Positions 22,525-34,574 of a stretch of DNA of 64,000 nt are shown here, piece after piece. Origin of the DNA: Pictodentalium vernedei. Taxonomy: Eukaryota; Mollusca; Scaphopoda; Dentaliida; Dentaliidae. The position numbers were made by a program, and so were the translations under genes. Location: the NCBI GenBank assembly GCA_031216915.1, contig CM062290.1, positions 168,597,453-168,661,452 of the forward strand, given 5' to 3'. Within the stretch, counting starts at the first letter, position 1; every line of letters begins with the position of its first letter. Under the pieces are notes generated by a model. The model was not told the origin of the DNA. It saw only the letters and a program-made list of their open reading frames with translations, and made no database searches.

Positions 22525-23005
22525 TGTATTTATTTATTTACTTATTGGTGTTTGAGGTCACATATTTCTGCAGAATGGCCAATTGTGACCGCAACATGGA
22601 TATTAACCCTTTACCAACGCAGACGAAATAAAAATTTATTATTTTAAACACCATTTTTTCAAAACATTTCAACAAAACCATATCATGTGACCCCTCGTTG
22701 GAACTAGCTCGATGAGCTCGTTCCAACGAGGGGTCACATGATATGGTTTTGTTGAAATTTTTTGAAAAATAATATTTTTTCAACTGCTGAATTTGCATAT
22801 TATGCGGGCGGATGCAGGCAATTCGTTGGGTAAAGGGTTAAATCAAGTCCAGCCAATTGTTTATACCCATGTTGCTCATTTTAGATACCTCCCATTCCAG
22901 GCATTGGTTACCAGAACTTATTTTACCAGTTAAACAGAGCTTGTTTAACACGGTGAACAAGCACTGCTAGATTTCCTGGGGTTCCAACGGGGAAGGTATG
23001 TATAC
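22525..23005 (-). mobile_element. SINE with ATAAATAA tail, interrupted by a MITE
   Basis: Read on the minus strand it ends ACCAATAAGTAAATAAATAA-like, preceded by TATGTGACCTCAAACACC. The body matches the complete copy at 41847-42076. A family B MITE (22603-22841) splits it at TTAA. Confidence 0.75.
22603..22841. mobile_element. TTAA-flanked palindromic MITE, family B, nested in a SINE
   Basis: TTAACCCTTTACCAACG to TTGGGTAAAGGGTTAA. Both arms of the palindrome read CGTTGG/CCAACG where other copies read CATTGG/CCAATG, so the change is symmetric. Confidence 0.88.
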
Positions 23006-23021
23006 CAAATAACAAAAAAAA

Positions 23022-24960
23022 AACAAGAGGCCCCACAGGGCCTGAAGCGCTCATCTTGTACAGAACACAATTTAAACAGAGTCCAAGAATGAGTCTAAAT
23101 TAAGCAAGCCATCTCCATAGGCTACACTGTCAATCTTTGAGTCCCTCAGGAGTGACAAAAATAGTCTGGGCATCATGCCTTTTCTTCAGTTGATCATAAA
23201 GTAAAATGAAGAGCTCCCCTATGAAGCCCATTGATACAACCTATGTGGATTAATTTTAGTACCTCTAGAGGGTACTGAATACAAAATTTTTAATTCTTCA
23301 GCAAAATGGCCAATTCTGGCTCCCACAGAGAGCACAAATATTAACCCAGGCTCTTGATTTGAACACAGTTAAATCTGACTTCCCTAGAGATGTTGTGTAC
23401 CGAATATGAAAACATTCTGACTGTTGGATCTGAAGAAGAGAAATTGTAAAGAAATTTCTTCGAATTTCACTAAGTTCAAATTTGGGCTACCATAGTGAGC
23501 CCAAATATTAACCTATGGATCCGATTTGAACAAACTTAAATCTGACCCCCCTAGATATGTTGTATACCAAATGTGAAAGCATTCTGACAAGTGAATCTGA
23601 AGAAGAAGATTTTTGAAGAAATTCCCTCATATTGTACTAAGTTAAATTTCATGTTCCCATATGGAGCCCAAATATTAACCTAGGCACTCGAATTGAACAA
23701 CCTGGAATCTGACCCCCTAGAGATGTTGTATACCAAATATAAAAGCATTCTGACTGGTGGATCTGAAGAAGAAGATTTTTAAAGAAATTTCCTCATATTG
23801 CACTAAGTAAAAATTTGGGCTACCAATAGTGAGCCCAAATATATACCTAGGGATCTGATTTGAACAAACTTGAATCTGAGCCCCATAGAGATGTTGCATA
23901 CCAAGTATCAAAGCATTCTGACTGGTGGATCTGAAGAAGAAGATTTTTTTAAATTACCCTCCATATTGAACAAAGATAAAATTTGGGCTTCCGTAGGAAG
24001 CCCAAATATTAACCTAGGGACTTGGTTTGAACAATCTAGAATTTGACACTCATAACAATGATGTATACCAAATATTAAAAGATTCTGACTGGTGGTTCTG
24101 AAGAAGAAGATTTTTAAGGAATATTCCCCATATTACCCTATGTTAAAACTTCGGGCTACTGTAGAGAGCCCAAATATGAACCAATGAGCTTTATTTCAAC
24201 AAACTTTTATCTGACCCCCCTATGAATGCTGTATACCAAATATCAAAAGATTCTGATGATAGGTTGTGGAGAAAAGATTTTTTTAAATTTTTGCAAATAT
24301 GCTGACTCAGCATTTTTTTGATGCCCATTACAGAACACCCTAACATAACCGATGGCAATTTTTTTTCACCATTCAATTCTACTGGTCATAAGGTTACTTC
24401 ATACCAAATAAAAGCTCTCTGTTCCGTGGGGTTTGGGAAATATGGGCGTTTGAAAATATTTCTATTTTTAGCTCCCAGGGTTCCCATGGGGATGCGGGAA
24501 TTTTTTTTTTTTTGCATGGGTCAAGTACTTATGACCCAATACTACCACAAAACAAATTTGGTTCATACCGGACCATCGGTTCAGAAAACAGAAATTTTGG
24601 GCGGGGCCAAAAATCTTACTCCTCCTATTACAAAGCCAAATATTACTTCACGAACTTCGTTTGAACAAACTTGATTCTACACCTCATATGGAACCTCCAT
24701 AGCAAATATGAAGTCATTGTACACACTGGTTCTTGAGAAGATTTTAAAAATATTTTGGAGCATTTTCCCCCACTCCCTCCCTATGGGGCTGGGCATGTTG
24801 AGTTGAACAAAAATGAAATGCCCCTTTGGGACCATCACTCACACAAACTTTCACTTGAATTGGCCCTGTGGCTTTGGGAAGAAGACCAAAAATGGTGTTG
24901 ACAGACGACGGATGGAGAGCGATGAGATTAGCTCAGCTTGACTTTGTCAAGATGAGCTAA
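23022..24960 (+). mobile_element. Tandem-array element, family F, copy 1
   Basis: Starts AACAAGAGGCCCCACAGGGC and has the subterminal motif GCTCATCTTG. It ends in a hairpin, TTAGCTCAGCTTGACTTTG and TCAAGATGAGCTAA, whose last arm is the inverse of the 5' motif. Between them are about seven units of about 165-170 bp (shared: GATTTGAACAAACTTGAATC, ATACCAAATAT, CTGACTGGTGGATCTGAAGA), then a non-repeated 3' domain and a GACGGACG-like stretch. It is non-coding. The plan fits non-autonomous Helentron-type elements (HINE/pearl) of molluscs; the assignment rests on architecture. Confidence 0.8.
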
Positions 24961-27035
24961 AAAAAAAAATTCTGACTGGTGGATCTATTGAAGAAAATTT
25001 TTTAAAGAATATTCCTCATACTGAATTAAGTTAAAATATAGGCTCCAATAGAGGGCCTAAATATGAATCCGTCGGCGCGATTTGAAAAAAATTGAATCAG
25101 AATCTCAAAGGATGTGAAATCCCAAATAAGAAAAAAATCATGCCTGGTATATCTGAAGGAGAACTAAAGTCAACTTTTAGTTTCCAATAGCAGCCCAAAT
25201 ATGAACCCAGTAGCTTGATTCAAACAAGCCTGAATCTACACACCTATATCCAGGGTTCTTGAGACCAAATATGAATTGTTTTTACCTTGTGGATCTGAAG
25301 ATTAGAATTTTAAAAGGTTTTCCTCATACTGCACACAGTTAAAATTCGGTTTCTCATAAGGAGCCCAAATCTGAACCCAAAGAATTGATTTGAACAAAGT
25401 TGAATTTGGCCTCTGTAAGGATGCCAGATATCAAACGATTTGGGCTGGTGGATCTGAAGGAGATTTTTAAAGAATATTCCTTCTACTGAACTGAAGCCAA
25501 ATGTAGGGTTCCACAGGGAGCCCAATATACGAACCCAGGGATATGATTTGAACAAATTTGAGTCTGAACTCCAAGAATACCAAACATGAAAAGATTCTGC
25601 ATGGTGGATCATTAGGGGATTTTTAAAATCAATTCCCTCATATTGCACTCAGTTAAAATTTGGATTCCCTTACAAGCCCAAATATGAACCGAAGGACTTG
25701 ATTTGAACAAGCTTTAATCTACTCCCTCTTCCCCACCCCTAAGTATGCTGAATACCAAATATGAGAATCCTTTGTCCGCGGAAATGAAGAAGATGATTTT
25801 CTAAGAATTTACCGCATACTGCAATAAGATTCTGAATGGTAAACCGAAGATTTTTAAAGAATTATCCTCATATTGTATGAAGTTAAATTTCAGTCTTGCA
25901 TTGGGAGTTCAAGTAAGAAACCAAGGAGTTGATTTTGAAATTTGAATCGAATCTCTTAAGAGGATATACACTGAACGACATGCGTGTGTTAATGGTTTAA
26001 TCGATATGGCACGAGTGCCAGCGCAGGATAGAACAAGGGGCCACAGGTCTTGAGTGCCATATCGATTAACCCATTCACAAACTCGTGTCATTCTGTGTTT
26101 ATTACATGCCTTCACGTCTATAAAAGCCATTATTAGAAGGACACTCAGCAATTCATTTGACAACTATCAACAAAAAGAACACATTTTATCGCCAACCAAA
26201 TTTGCGAGGGGAACCCATGTCACCCCTGAGTTCCAATGTGTTCTCTCTGCCTACTGGGGATAATTTTCAGCTATTACCAGCGATTCAAATTGTAATTGTG
26301 CTGCATGATTCGTAAAAAATTCCAGTGACATTTAATTTTCGCTTCTATTTAAAAATAGATTTCATTTCCGCATGGTTTAGTGTTGCTGTAGATGGGAATT
26401 TAATACAACAGGCCTGTAATAACTAATATACCAAATATCATGATATTCTGATTGTTATGTTCTGCAGAAGATGATGTTTTTATTTTTTCAAAAGCAGAGA
26501 CTCCACATTTTTCAACTACCCCACATTGTGGCCTATGACTCAACTGATTGCAATTTTTTTTGTTTTGCTCATTCGATTCTACTGGTGCTAGGAATCTTTC
26601 ATACCAAATAACATTTTTCTGTTCCATGCAGTTTGGTAAATATGGGCTGTTGATTTTTTCTGGGGTTCTCATGTGGGCAGAAAAAAAATCCTCCATGGAT
26701 TCAAGTGCCTACCCCCTAATAATACAGCTTTGGTTCAAATTGGTCATCAAATTTTGCTCCTCCCAGCATGAGCCCAAATATTGCGAAGAAATTTGATTTG
26801 CACAAACTTGAATCTTGAACACACAACGAAGATGCAATCCAATTTTCAAAGTATTGTAGCTAAAGGTTTATAAGGAAATTTTTGAAAGAATTTTAGGCTT
26901 TTGGGCACTGGTTCGATCCCATCAGGCTTCGCAACATCTGTTGAACAATGTAGGAATCATATGTCCCAAAGATAATTTGTGCCAAGTTTGGATGGATTTG
27001 TGGCAGTGATTCTGAAGAAGCAGACTGGTCTAAAG
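24961..27035 (+). mobile_element. Older family F element, 5' end unclear
   Basis: More diverged units with the same words (CTGACTGGTGGATCT, ATTTGAACAAACTTGA), followed from about 26405 by the family F 3' domain (GATTGCAATTTTTTT, ATTCTACTGGTGCTAGG). No terminal hairpin survives. A family I repeat (25973-26405) has been inserted. Confidence 0.65.
25973..26405 (+). mobile_element. Foldback-ended repeat, family I, copy 2
   Basis: Opposite orientation to copy 1. The hairpin GGTTTAATCGATATGGCACG with TGCCATATCGATTAACCCAT leads, followed by ACTATCAACAAAAAGAACAC and GTTCCAATGTGTTCTC. It cuts into a family F element. Confidence 0.65.
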
Positions 27036-27261
27036 TTAACCCATTGAACTCTAGAGGCCTTTTTCCGGCCAGGTCACAAGCTACGTCATAATGTCATTAA
27101 GGGGGATGAGCCCGGATGACTGCAAGGTAAATGTATGGTGTAGACCAATCAATATTTTCAACTTCGTTGAAAATATTAATTAGTCTACCCCCAAATAATA
27201 AATATGGACTCTTCCTATTGCTTCCATGGAACTGACATGGAAGATACAACTAGGGTTCAAT
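27036..27261. mobile_element. TTAA-type MITE, family L
   Basis: TTAACCCATTGAACTC at the left and CTAGGGTTCAA at the right. The middle holds the palindrome CAATATTTTCAACTTCGTTG/AAAATATT. A partial relative lies inside the family M element at 61207 and a trace near 1575-1660. Confidence 0.6.
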
Positions 27262-28007
27262 TTGCAAAGATTAAAGTTTTGTAATATATAATACAGGACC
27301 ATATATTCCAAAAAAAAAATCTGAAAATCGAACTTTTGACTTTTTGACTACGGTCATAACTACAGCTGTACAATTTTAAAACATTCTGCCAAATGAAACT
27401 AAAGTTATTGTGTGGAATTTGTACGAAAGTACATAAAGGAAGATGGGCAGGGGAAACACTCAATGCATTGAAAGCATAAATGTGTGGGGGTATAAAAACG
27501 GTCGAGTTCAGACTAAACATACACGAGACACCATACCTGTCCTCTGCTACAACTGGAGAAACACAAAAAACAGTAATCACATTTTGTGTAGCATAACAGG
27601 TTTTTCGAACACAAATGGGCAATGCTCAATTTAACACCTTTGTATTCAATACTATAATTTGCGATTGCTTCATGTTTTTATTGCCAAACTCCATCCATCG
27701 AGTCACCACAAAGTTTAGGTGTACCCAGCTCAGTCCAGAGAGTGTCACTGTGGTTCAGGTTTCCATACGTCTGGGGTGGGGGTGGGGTGGGGTGGGAGGA
27801 AGGGGGGGGGGGGCAAAGGTGTGAAAACAGGTGCAAGCACATTATCTTTGATTATCCCCCTTCCCTCCAGATTTGTAATCTAACACTTTTCCGCCCTTGG
27901 AAGAGTGGGGAAGCTACTTTTATTAAGTCAAGCCAGTCAACAATCATTTCAGTAACGTAGCTTTCTTCATAAATGCTTAATGTAACTAACATCACCATGA
28001 GTGTAGT
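27262..28007. other. No recognised feature
   Basis: ORFs of up to 121 codons without domains. G-rich run at 27775-27815. Position between MITE L and a SINE fragment suggests remnant non-repeat DNA. Confidence 0.3.
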
Positions 28008-28152
28008 TGCTAACTTCAGATCAAAAAGTCAGTGGGTCAGACAGTTACTTGCCAGTGCCGGTTATTCTCTCTGGCTTTCTCTAAATTTAAAACTGTTGGA
28101 CATGACATGACCCTGGCTGTTGAAAGTGTTGTTACCCCCACCACAAAAAAAA
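28008..28152 (+). mobile_element. 3' fragment of a SINE
   Basis: GGGTCAGACAGTTACTTGCC, TTCTCTCTGGCTTTCTC, AACTGTTGGACATGACATGA, CCCTGGCTGTTGAAAGTG match the 3' part of the SINE at 37207-37556. The next family F element is inserted in its tail. Confidence 0.65.
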
Positions 28153-30047
28153 AACAAGAGGCCCCATGGGGCCTGAAGCGCTCATCTTGTACAGAACACA
28201 ATTTAAACAGAGTTCAAGAATGAGTCTACATTAAGCAAGCCATCTCCATAGGCTACACTGTCAATCCTTGAGTCCCTCAGGAGTGACAAAAATAATCTAG
28301 GCATCATGCCATTTATTCAGTTGATCATATGTAAAATGTAGAGCTCCCCTATGAAGCCCCTTGATACAACCTATGTGGATTAATCTTAGTACCTCTAGAG
28401 GGTACTGAATACAAAATTTTTAATTCTTTAGCAAAATGGCCAATTCCGGCTCCCATAGAGAGCCCAAATATTAACCCAGGCTCTTGCTTTGAACACAGTT
28501 AAATCTGACTTCCCTAGAGATGTTGTGTACCGAATATGAAAGCATTCTGACCGTTGGATCTGAAGAAGAGAAATTGTAAAGAAATTTCTTCGAATTGCAC
28601 TAAGTTCAAATTTGGGCTACCATGGCGAGCCCAAATATTGACCTATGGATCCGATTTGAACAAACTTGAATCTGACCCCCCTAGAGATGTTGTATACCAA
28701 ATGTGAAAGCATTCTGACAAGTGAATCTGAAGAAGAAGATTTTTGAAGAAATTCCCTCATATTGTACTATGTTAAATTTCATGTTCCCGTATGGAGCCCA
28801 AATATTAACCTAGGCACTTGAATTGAACAACCTGGAATCTGACCCCCCCCCCCCCCCCCCCCCTCCTAGAGATGTTGTATACCAAATATAAAAGCATTCC
28901 GACTGGTGGATCTGAAGAAGAAGATTTTTAAAGAAATTTTCTCATATTGCACTAAGTAAAAATTTGGGCTACCATAGTGAGCCCAAATATATACCTAGGG
29001 ATCTGATTTGAACAAACTTGAATCTGACCCCCATAGAGATGTTCCATACCAAATATCAAAGCATTCTGATTGATGGATCTGAAGAAGAAGATTTTTTTGA
29101 ATTACCCTCCATATTGAACAAAGATAAAATTTGGGCTTCCATGGGAAGCCCAAATATTAACCTAGGGACTTGGTTTGAACAATCTAGAATCTGACCCTCA
29201 TAACAATGATGTATACCAAATATTAAAAGATTCTGACTGGTGGTTCTGAAGAAGAAGTTTTTTAAAGAATATTCCCCATATTACACTATGTTAAAACTTC
29301 GGGCTCCTGTAGAGAGCCCAAATATGAACCAATGAGCTTTATTTCAACAAACTTTTATCTGCCCCCCCCCTATGAATGCTGTATACCAAATATCAAAAGA
29401 GTCTGATGATTGGTTCTGGAGAAAAGATTTTTAAAAATGTTTGCAAATATGCTGACTCAGCATTTTTTCGATGCCCATTACAGAACACCCTAACATAACT
29501 GATGGCAATTTTTTTTTTACCATTCAATTCTACTGGTCATAAGGATTCTTCATTCCAAATAAAAGCTCTCTGTTCCGTGGGGGAATTTTTTTTTTGCATG
29601 GGTCAAGTACTTATGACCCAATACTACCACAAAACAAATTTGGTTCATACCGGGTCATCGGTTCAGAAAATAGAAATTTTGGGCGGGGCCAAAAATCTTA
29701 CCCCTCCTATTACAAAGCCAAATATTACTTCACGAACTTCGTTTGAACAAACTTGATTCTACACCTCATATGGAAGCTCCATAGCAAATATCAAGTCATT
29801 GTACACACTGGTTCTTGAGAAGAAGATTTTAAAAATATTTTGGAGCATTTTCCCCCACTCCCTCCCTATGGGGCTGAGCATGCTGAGTTGAACAAAAATG
29901 AAATGCCCCTTTGGGACCATCACTCACACAAACTTTCACTTGAATTGGCCCAGTGGCTTTGGAGGAGAAGACCAAAACATGGTGTTGACGGACGACGGAC
30001 GGCAAGCGATGAGATTAGCTCAGCTTGACTTTGTCAAGATGAGCTAA
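28153..30047 (+). mobile_element. Tandem-array element, family F, copy 2
   Basis: Almost a twin of copy 1 over its whole length, with the same unit order. Differences: a 21-C run at 28843-28863 and a 10-C run near 29361 where copy 1 has 5-6 C, and loss of about 75 bases around 29580. Both ends are intact: AACAAGAGGCCCCATGGGGC and the hairpin ending AAGATGAGCTAA. Directly joined to family G. Confidence 0.82.
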
Positions 30048-30518
30048 CAAGAGGCCTGTCATGCCTAGAGAGCTCCGCTGAGGGCCACTGATCGCATGGG
30101 CATGTTTTCTAATACTAATATTGTTACAAACTTTAGCCGAAAATTTTTCAGTTGTCACGAAAATTATGGCTTGGATCGATTACACACCGCCTATTGACAT
30201 TACATGACGTTATAAAGTTTGGTCCAAAAATATTCAGTAGTTTAGAAATTATGGCTCGGACAAACAAAATATTTTTTTCTTGCTCATGTGGCCTGTGACC
30301 TTGACCCTGTGGGGTTACAGACTTTATAATGGTTGATGACACACCATCCATTGATAATACATATTGTTATAAAGTTTAGTTGAAAAATATTCAGCTGTTC
30401 AGAAATTATGGCCCGGACAAGGAAAATGTTGACGACGGACGGACGGACAGACAGACGGACGACAGACGACGGACGAATCAGTATAAGAAAAGCTCTGCTG
30501 ACTTTGTCAGCGGAGCTA
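30048..30518 (+). mobile_element. Small Helentron/HINE-like element, family G
   Basis: Starts (AA)CAAGAGGCCTGTCATGCC with the subterminal motif GAGCTCCGCTGA. It ends with the hairpin AGCTCTGCTGACTTTGTCAG then CGGAGCTAA, whose last arm TCAGCGGAGCT is the inverse of the 5' motif. Two copies of an about 165-bp unit (GTTATAAAGTTTRGTYSAAA, ATATTCAGNNGTTYAGAAAT) lie inside, followed by a GACGGACG stretch. Same plan as family F with different sequence. Confidence 0.78.
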
Positions 30519-31610
30519 AAAAATGAAAAATAAATTTTTAAATAGTCGACGGTTCCAAGAGGGAGAACAGTAGTGCTGTGTACTGACGCTTTTTATTGGG
30601 TGTTGGAAGGTTTGAAATGGGACATCGGTAAAAATTGGAGCTCTTCTATGTGACCAGGCTGACCAGCTTCATATTGGTGGATCTCGAAAATCTTGCCACA
30701 TTTGCAGTGGTGGCGCCAGAAATTCCCCGACATGGAAGGAGGGGAAAGATTGTGCTACCCGACATGGGGACTAGGGCATTCCCTGACAGACACACAATAA
30801 AGGAAGCAGTTTCCCCGGCAAGGAGGGGGACAACCCTCCCCACCCCCACCTGCCACCACCCCTGCACAGTTGGCTGAATGGAATAAACAGTTGGCTACAA
30901 CTTAGAAGGCCTGTGTTCGCTGGAGGCAAATAAAGGTGGTAGCTTTGGCATTTATTACGCTCTAATAGATTGTAGCAAAACAAAAATGATCAACCTTGAC
31001 AAATTAATTAACACTCGTCCAATCAAGCCATCATTTACAAATGTGCTATTCAGTTTGATGGCTCTGCACCCGGTCACATAAACCAAAATATCTTTTTCGA
31101 CGCCATTGTCAGTCAAGACGTCCTGCTGGTTAGAGTACTGCGAAATCTGTTTCTTGGAACTACAGTCGACAGGCACAAATAATCAAATTATTCCATAGTA
31201 AAATGAAGAATTCAACATCCACATAAAAAACAAAACTTTAATAATTACCATAGTCCCAACAAACAAAAACTAATCAGAGTTATAAAATTAATCTATCATA
31301 CAAAGAAATATTCATTGAAATCTTTTGTCAAATCAGACAACACTCTTTTCTTCACAAATAAAACCTGAAGAATGATTATGACAAATGAGTCAGTGTTACT
31401 GACATGGATCCAATGGATAATGTTGAGAGACAACGTATTGCAAGCTTATAGGTATAAAAGCCCAAGATCACACCAATTTTATCATATTAAAATGGCGTGA
31501 CCTGTGGCTTCAAAACATAGATCAGACCACACCATGGCTTCACACAATAAATCAAAATGGTGTGATCTGAAAAGGTCTGAAAGACTGAAGAATTTGGGGG
31601 TTTTCACATA
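30519..31610. other. No recognised feature
   Basis: Short ORFs on both strands over CCACCCCCACC-type sequence, without domains. AATGGCGTGACCTGTGGCTT and AATGGTGTGATCTGAAAAG at about 31490-31580 form a weak two-copy repeat. Confidence 0.3.
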
Positions 31611-31805
31611 CAAGCCTGAATATAAGCAACCTGTCATTTGCAAAATGGGGTCCCCAGTGGGTGAATTTGCTGATGTTATCCCATACAGTGGGCCAATTTA
31701 TCCTCTTGGCATATCTTTCTGTTTTGGCTTGAGACCTTGATTCAGACTGAGGTTCACAGAGGGTAAATTTTGTGATGCTACCCTGCTGTGCAGGGTAGCA
31801 TCCCC
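31611..31805. mobile_element. Foldback element, family S, right end missing
   Basis: CCTGAATATAAGCAACCTGT at the left. The palindrome TGATGCTACCCTGCTGTGCA/GGGTAGCATC lies at the truncated right edge. Complete relatives lie at 35462-35715 and 62494-62730. Confidence 0.6.
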
Positions 31806-33715
31806 CAAGAGATGTTTTATACCAAATATGAAAGGATTCGGACCTGTGGATCTGAAGAAGACAGTTTTTCCTCATATTGCACTAAGTTAAAATTCGGACT
31901 ACCATACTCCATAGGCAGCTCTTATATTAATCCAGGGGCCCGATTTCAACAAACAAAAAGCTGACCCCTCTGGGGACGCTGTATACCAAATATGGAAGGA
32001 TTCTGATAAGTGAATCTGTAGAAGATTTTTAAAGAAATTCCCTCATATTGCACTGAGTTAAAATTCGGGCTCCTACAGGGAGCTCAAATATTAATCCAGC
32101 CACTTGATTTGAACAAACTTGAATCTGACCCCACTAGAGATTTTGTATATCAAGCATGAAAGCATTTTGAATGGTGGATCTGAAGAAAATTTTTGAAGAA
32201 ATTTTCTCATATTGCACTGAGTTAAAATTGTGCTCCCATAGGAAGCCCAAATATTAACTCAGGGATCCAATTTGAACAAACTTGAATCTGGTATACTAAA
32301 TATGAAATTTACCAAATGTGAAAGCATTCTGACTGGTGGATCTGAAGAAGATTTTTAAAGTTATCCCCCATATTGCACTTAGTTAAAAATTGGGCTCCCA
32401 AATATTAACCAAGGGACTTGGTTTAAACAAATTTGAATCTGACCACCTTAGAGACGTTATATACCAAATATGAAAGGATTCTGACTGGTGGATGTAAAGA
32501 AGATTTTTTTTAGAAATTTCCTCATATTGCACTTTGTTAAAATTGAACCAACAGAGCACCCAAATATTAACCCAGTGACCCAGTGTGAACAAATGTGAAT
32601 CTGACCCTCCCTAGGGATGTTGTATACCAAATATGAAAGCATTCTGACTGGTGGATCTGAAGAAGCAGATTTTTAAAGATTATCCCTATATTGCACTAAG
32701 TTAAAATTCAGGCTTCTACAGGAAGCCCAAATATTAACTGAGGAACTTGATTTGAACAATCTTGAATCTGACCCTCATAATAATAATGCATACTAAACAT
32801 TAAAAGATTCTGACTGGTGGTTCTGAGGGAGAAATATTTTAAAGATTATTCCCCATACTGCCCTAAGTTAAAACTTCAGGCTCCTGTATTGAGCTCAAAT
32901 ATGAACCAAGGGGCTTCATTTTAACAAACTTGTATCTGACAACTCCCCCCCCCCCCCCCCCCCTCCCCCCATGAATGCTGTTAACCAAACATCAAAAGAT
33001 TCTGATGAGCGGTTCTGGAGAACGTTTTTTAAACCATTTTTGCAGATATGCTGACCCAGCATTTTTTTTATTCTCTCCCCCTCTATGAAACATCCTGATA
33101 CAACCGCTGGCAATCTTGACCATTCAATTCTACTGGTACAAAGGATATTTCATACCAAATAACAGTTCTCTGTTCCATGTGGTTTGGGAAATATGGGCAT
33201 TTGAAAATATTTCTATTTCTAGCTCCTGGGGTTCCCACAGGAACACTGGAATTTTTTTTCCATTAGTCAAGTACTTGTGACTCAATAATACCACATACCA
33301 AATTTGGTTCAAATTGGACCATCGGTACAGAAAATAGAAATTTGGGGTGGGGTAAAAAATCTTGCCCCTCCCATTACAAAGGCAAATATTGATCCACGAA
33401 CATCGTTTGACCAAACTTGATTCTACACCTCAAAAGGAAGTAACACACCAAATATCAAGTCATTGTACCCACTGGTTCACGAGAAGGTTTTAAAAAAAAT
33501 TGAGAGGTTTTTCCCTCACCCCTCCCTATGGGGCTGGGCAATTTCGATTTGATAAAAAACAAAATGCGATGTCAGAAAAAGCAATCACCTCAAATTTAAC
33601 TAAAACTGGTTCAGCGGTTTAGGAGGGGTAGGTGCAAACACCATGTTCATGGACGACAGACGAAGGATGCGGAGTGATCGCTATAGCTCATCCTGACTTA
33701 AAGTCAGGTGAGGTA
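31806..33715 (+). mobile_element. Tandem-array element, family F, 5'-truncated
   Basis: Seven to eight units of about 165-170 bp, then the 3' domain (ATGCTGACCCAGCAT, CATTCAATTCTACTGGTACA) and a hairpin end CTCATCCTGACTTAAAGTCA/GGTGAGGTAA. The 5' end is lost next to family S. 19 C at 32945-32963 sit at the ACAACTCCCC position of a unit. The right end is fused to the next element. Confidence 0.75.
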
Positions 33716-34221
33716 ACAAGAAGCCCCATGGGTTCTGAGGCGCACACCTGACCAAGCTGTTGAAAGAAGGATTTAATTAGCATCTAGCTATGGCTAGTTA
33801 ACACTACAGATGAATGAATCTGAATCATTCATTAGTTCTGACGTCCAAGCAAAGTGATTTTTCTGGCATTGAGATGTTACCACACAGCATTCCAGTAATG
33901 CAAAACTAGGCAGCCCAAATATCAACCTTGGGAATTGAATAAACTTGAACTGACAACCCCACCCCGTCCCCCCTGCCAACAAGGATTCTGGCTATTGGAT
34001 ACGAAGAAGATTTTTAAAGATTGTTCCTCATATTGAACCAGTTAAAATTCAGGCTCCAACAAGGAGCAAAAATATGTAACCCAGGGACTTGATTTTAACA
34101 AACTTGAATCAGACTCCTCTCAGGATGGTGTGTACCATATATCAAAAGATTTTGACTGGAGTTCTTTAGAAGATTTTCAAAGAATATTTCTCATATTGCA
34201 CCAAGTTAAAATTTGGACTCT

Positions 34222-34290
34222 CTCCAGTCAGATCCAGAAAGCAGCCATTCTGAAATAATGACACACACAATAGAAATCCAATGGATCTAT
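34222..34290 (+). repeat. Duplicate of the Penelope-like 3' tail
   Basis: CTCCAGTCAGATCCAGAAAG, CAGCCATTCTGAAATAATG and AATAGAAATCCAATGGATCT match 34969-35040 inside the Penelope-like ORF. A partial copy of the element end placed upstream of the element in direct orientation is reminiscent of the tandem pLTR arrangement of Penelope-like elements. Confidence 0.6.
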
Positions 34291-34310
34291 GATCTAAGGA
34301 ACCACCACTA

Positions 34311-34560
34311 TTAACTGGTAGAGTGCTGAAAGCCCATATTTGGGCTTTATTCTGAAGTACAGGATCGTGATCTTAATAGCTTCATTTTCTGTGGATGTGC
34401 TTCATATTACCTTTGAAGTGAAATTATTTTGTTGTTAGGGATTTGCCTTGTTACAATTGACGGGATAGTTACCATGGGCACTCTCCCATAAATCGTAACA
34501 AGGCAAAGAACTGTGAACAAATTTTGAAAGTGAAAAATAATTTAGCACTCTACCAGTTAA
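34311..34560. mobile_element. Palindromic MITE, family M
   Basis: TTAACTGGTAGAGTGCTGAA at the left and TTTAGCACTCTACCAGTTAA at the right form good inverted ends, and TTAA lies at both edges. The centre is a palindrome: TTGCCTTGTTACAATTGACG with its inverse ending GTAACAAGGCAAA. 250 bp, non-coding. Related: 44084-44265, 50623-51630 (split), 61207-61515, and the core alone at 20047. Confidence 0.8.
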
Positions 34561-34574
34561 CCAAATGAAGAAAT

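Noticed and set aside
27257..27622. 121-codon minus-strand ORF as a possible gene
   Set aside because: No domains or splice signals that extend it, and it overlaps plus-strand ORFs of similar quality.
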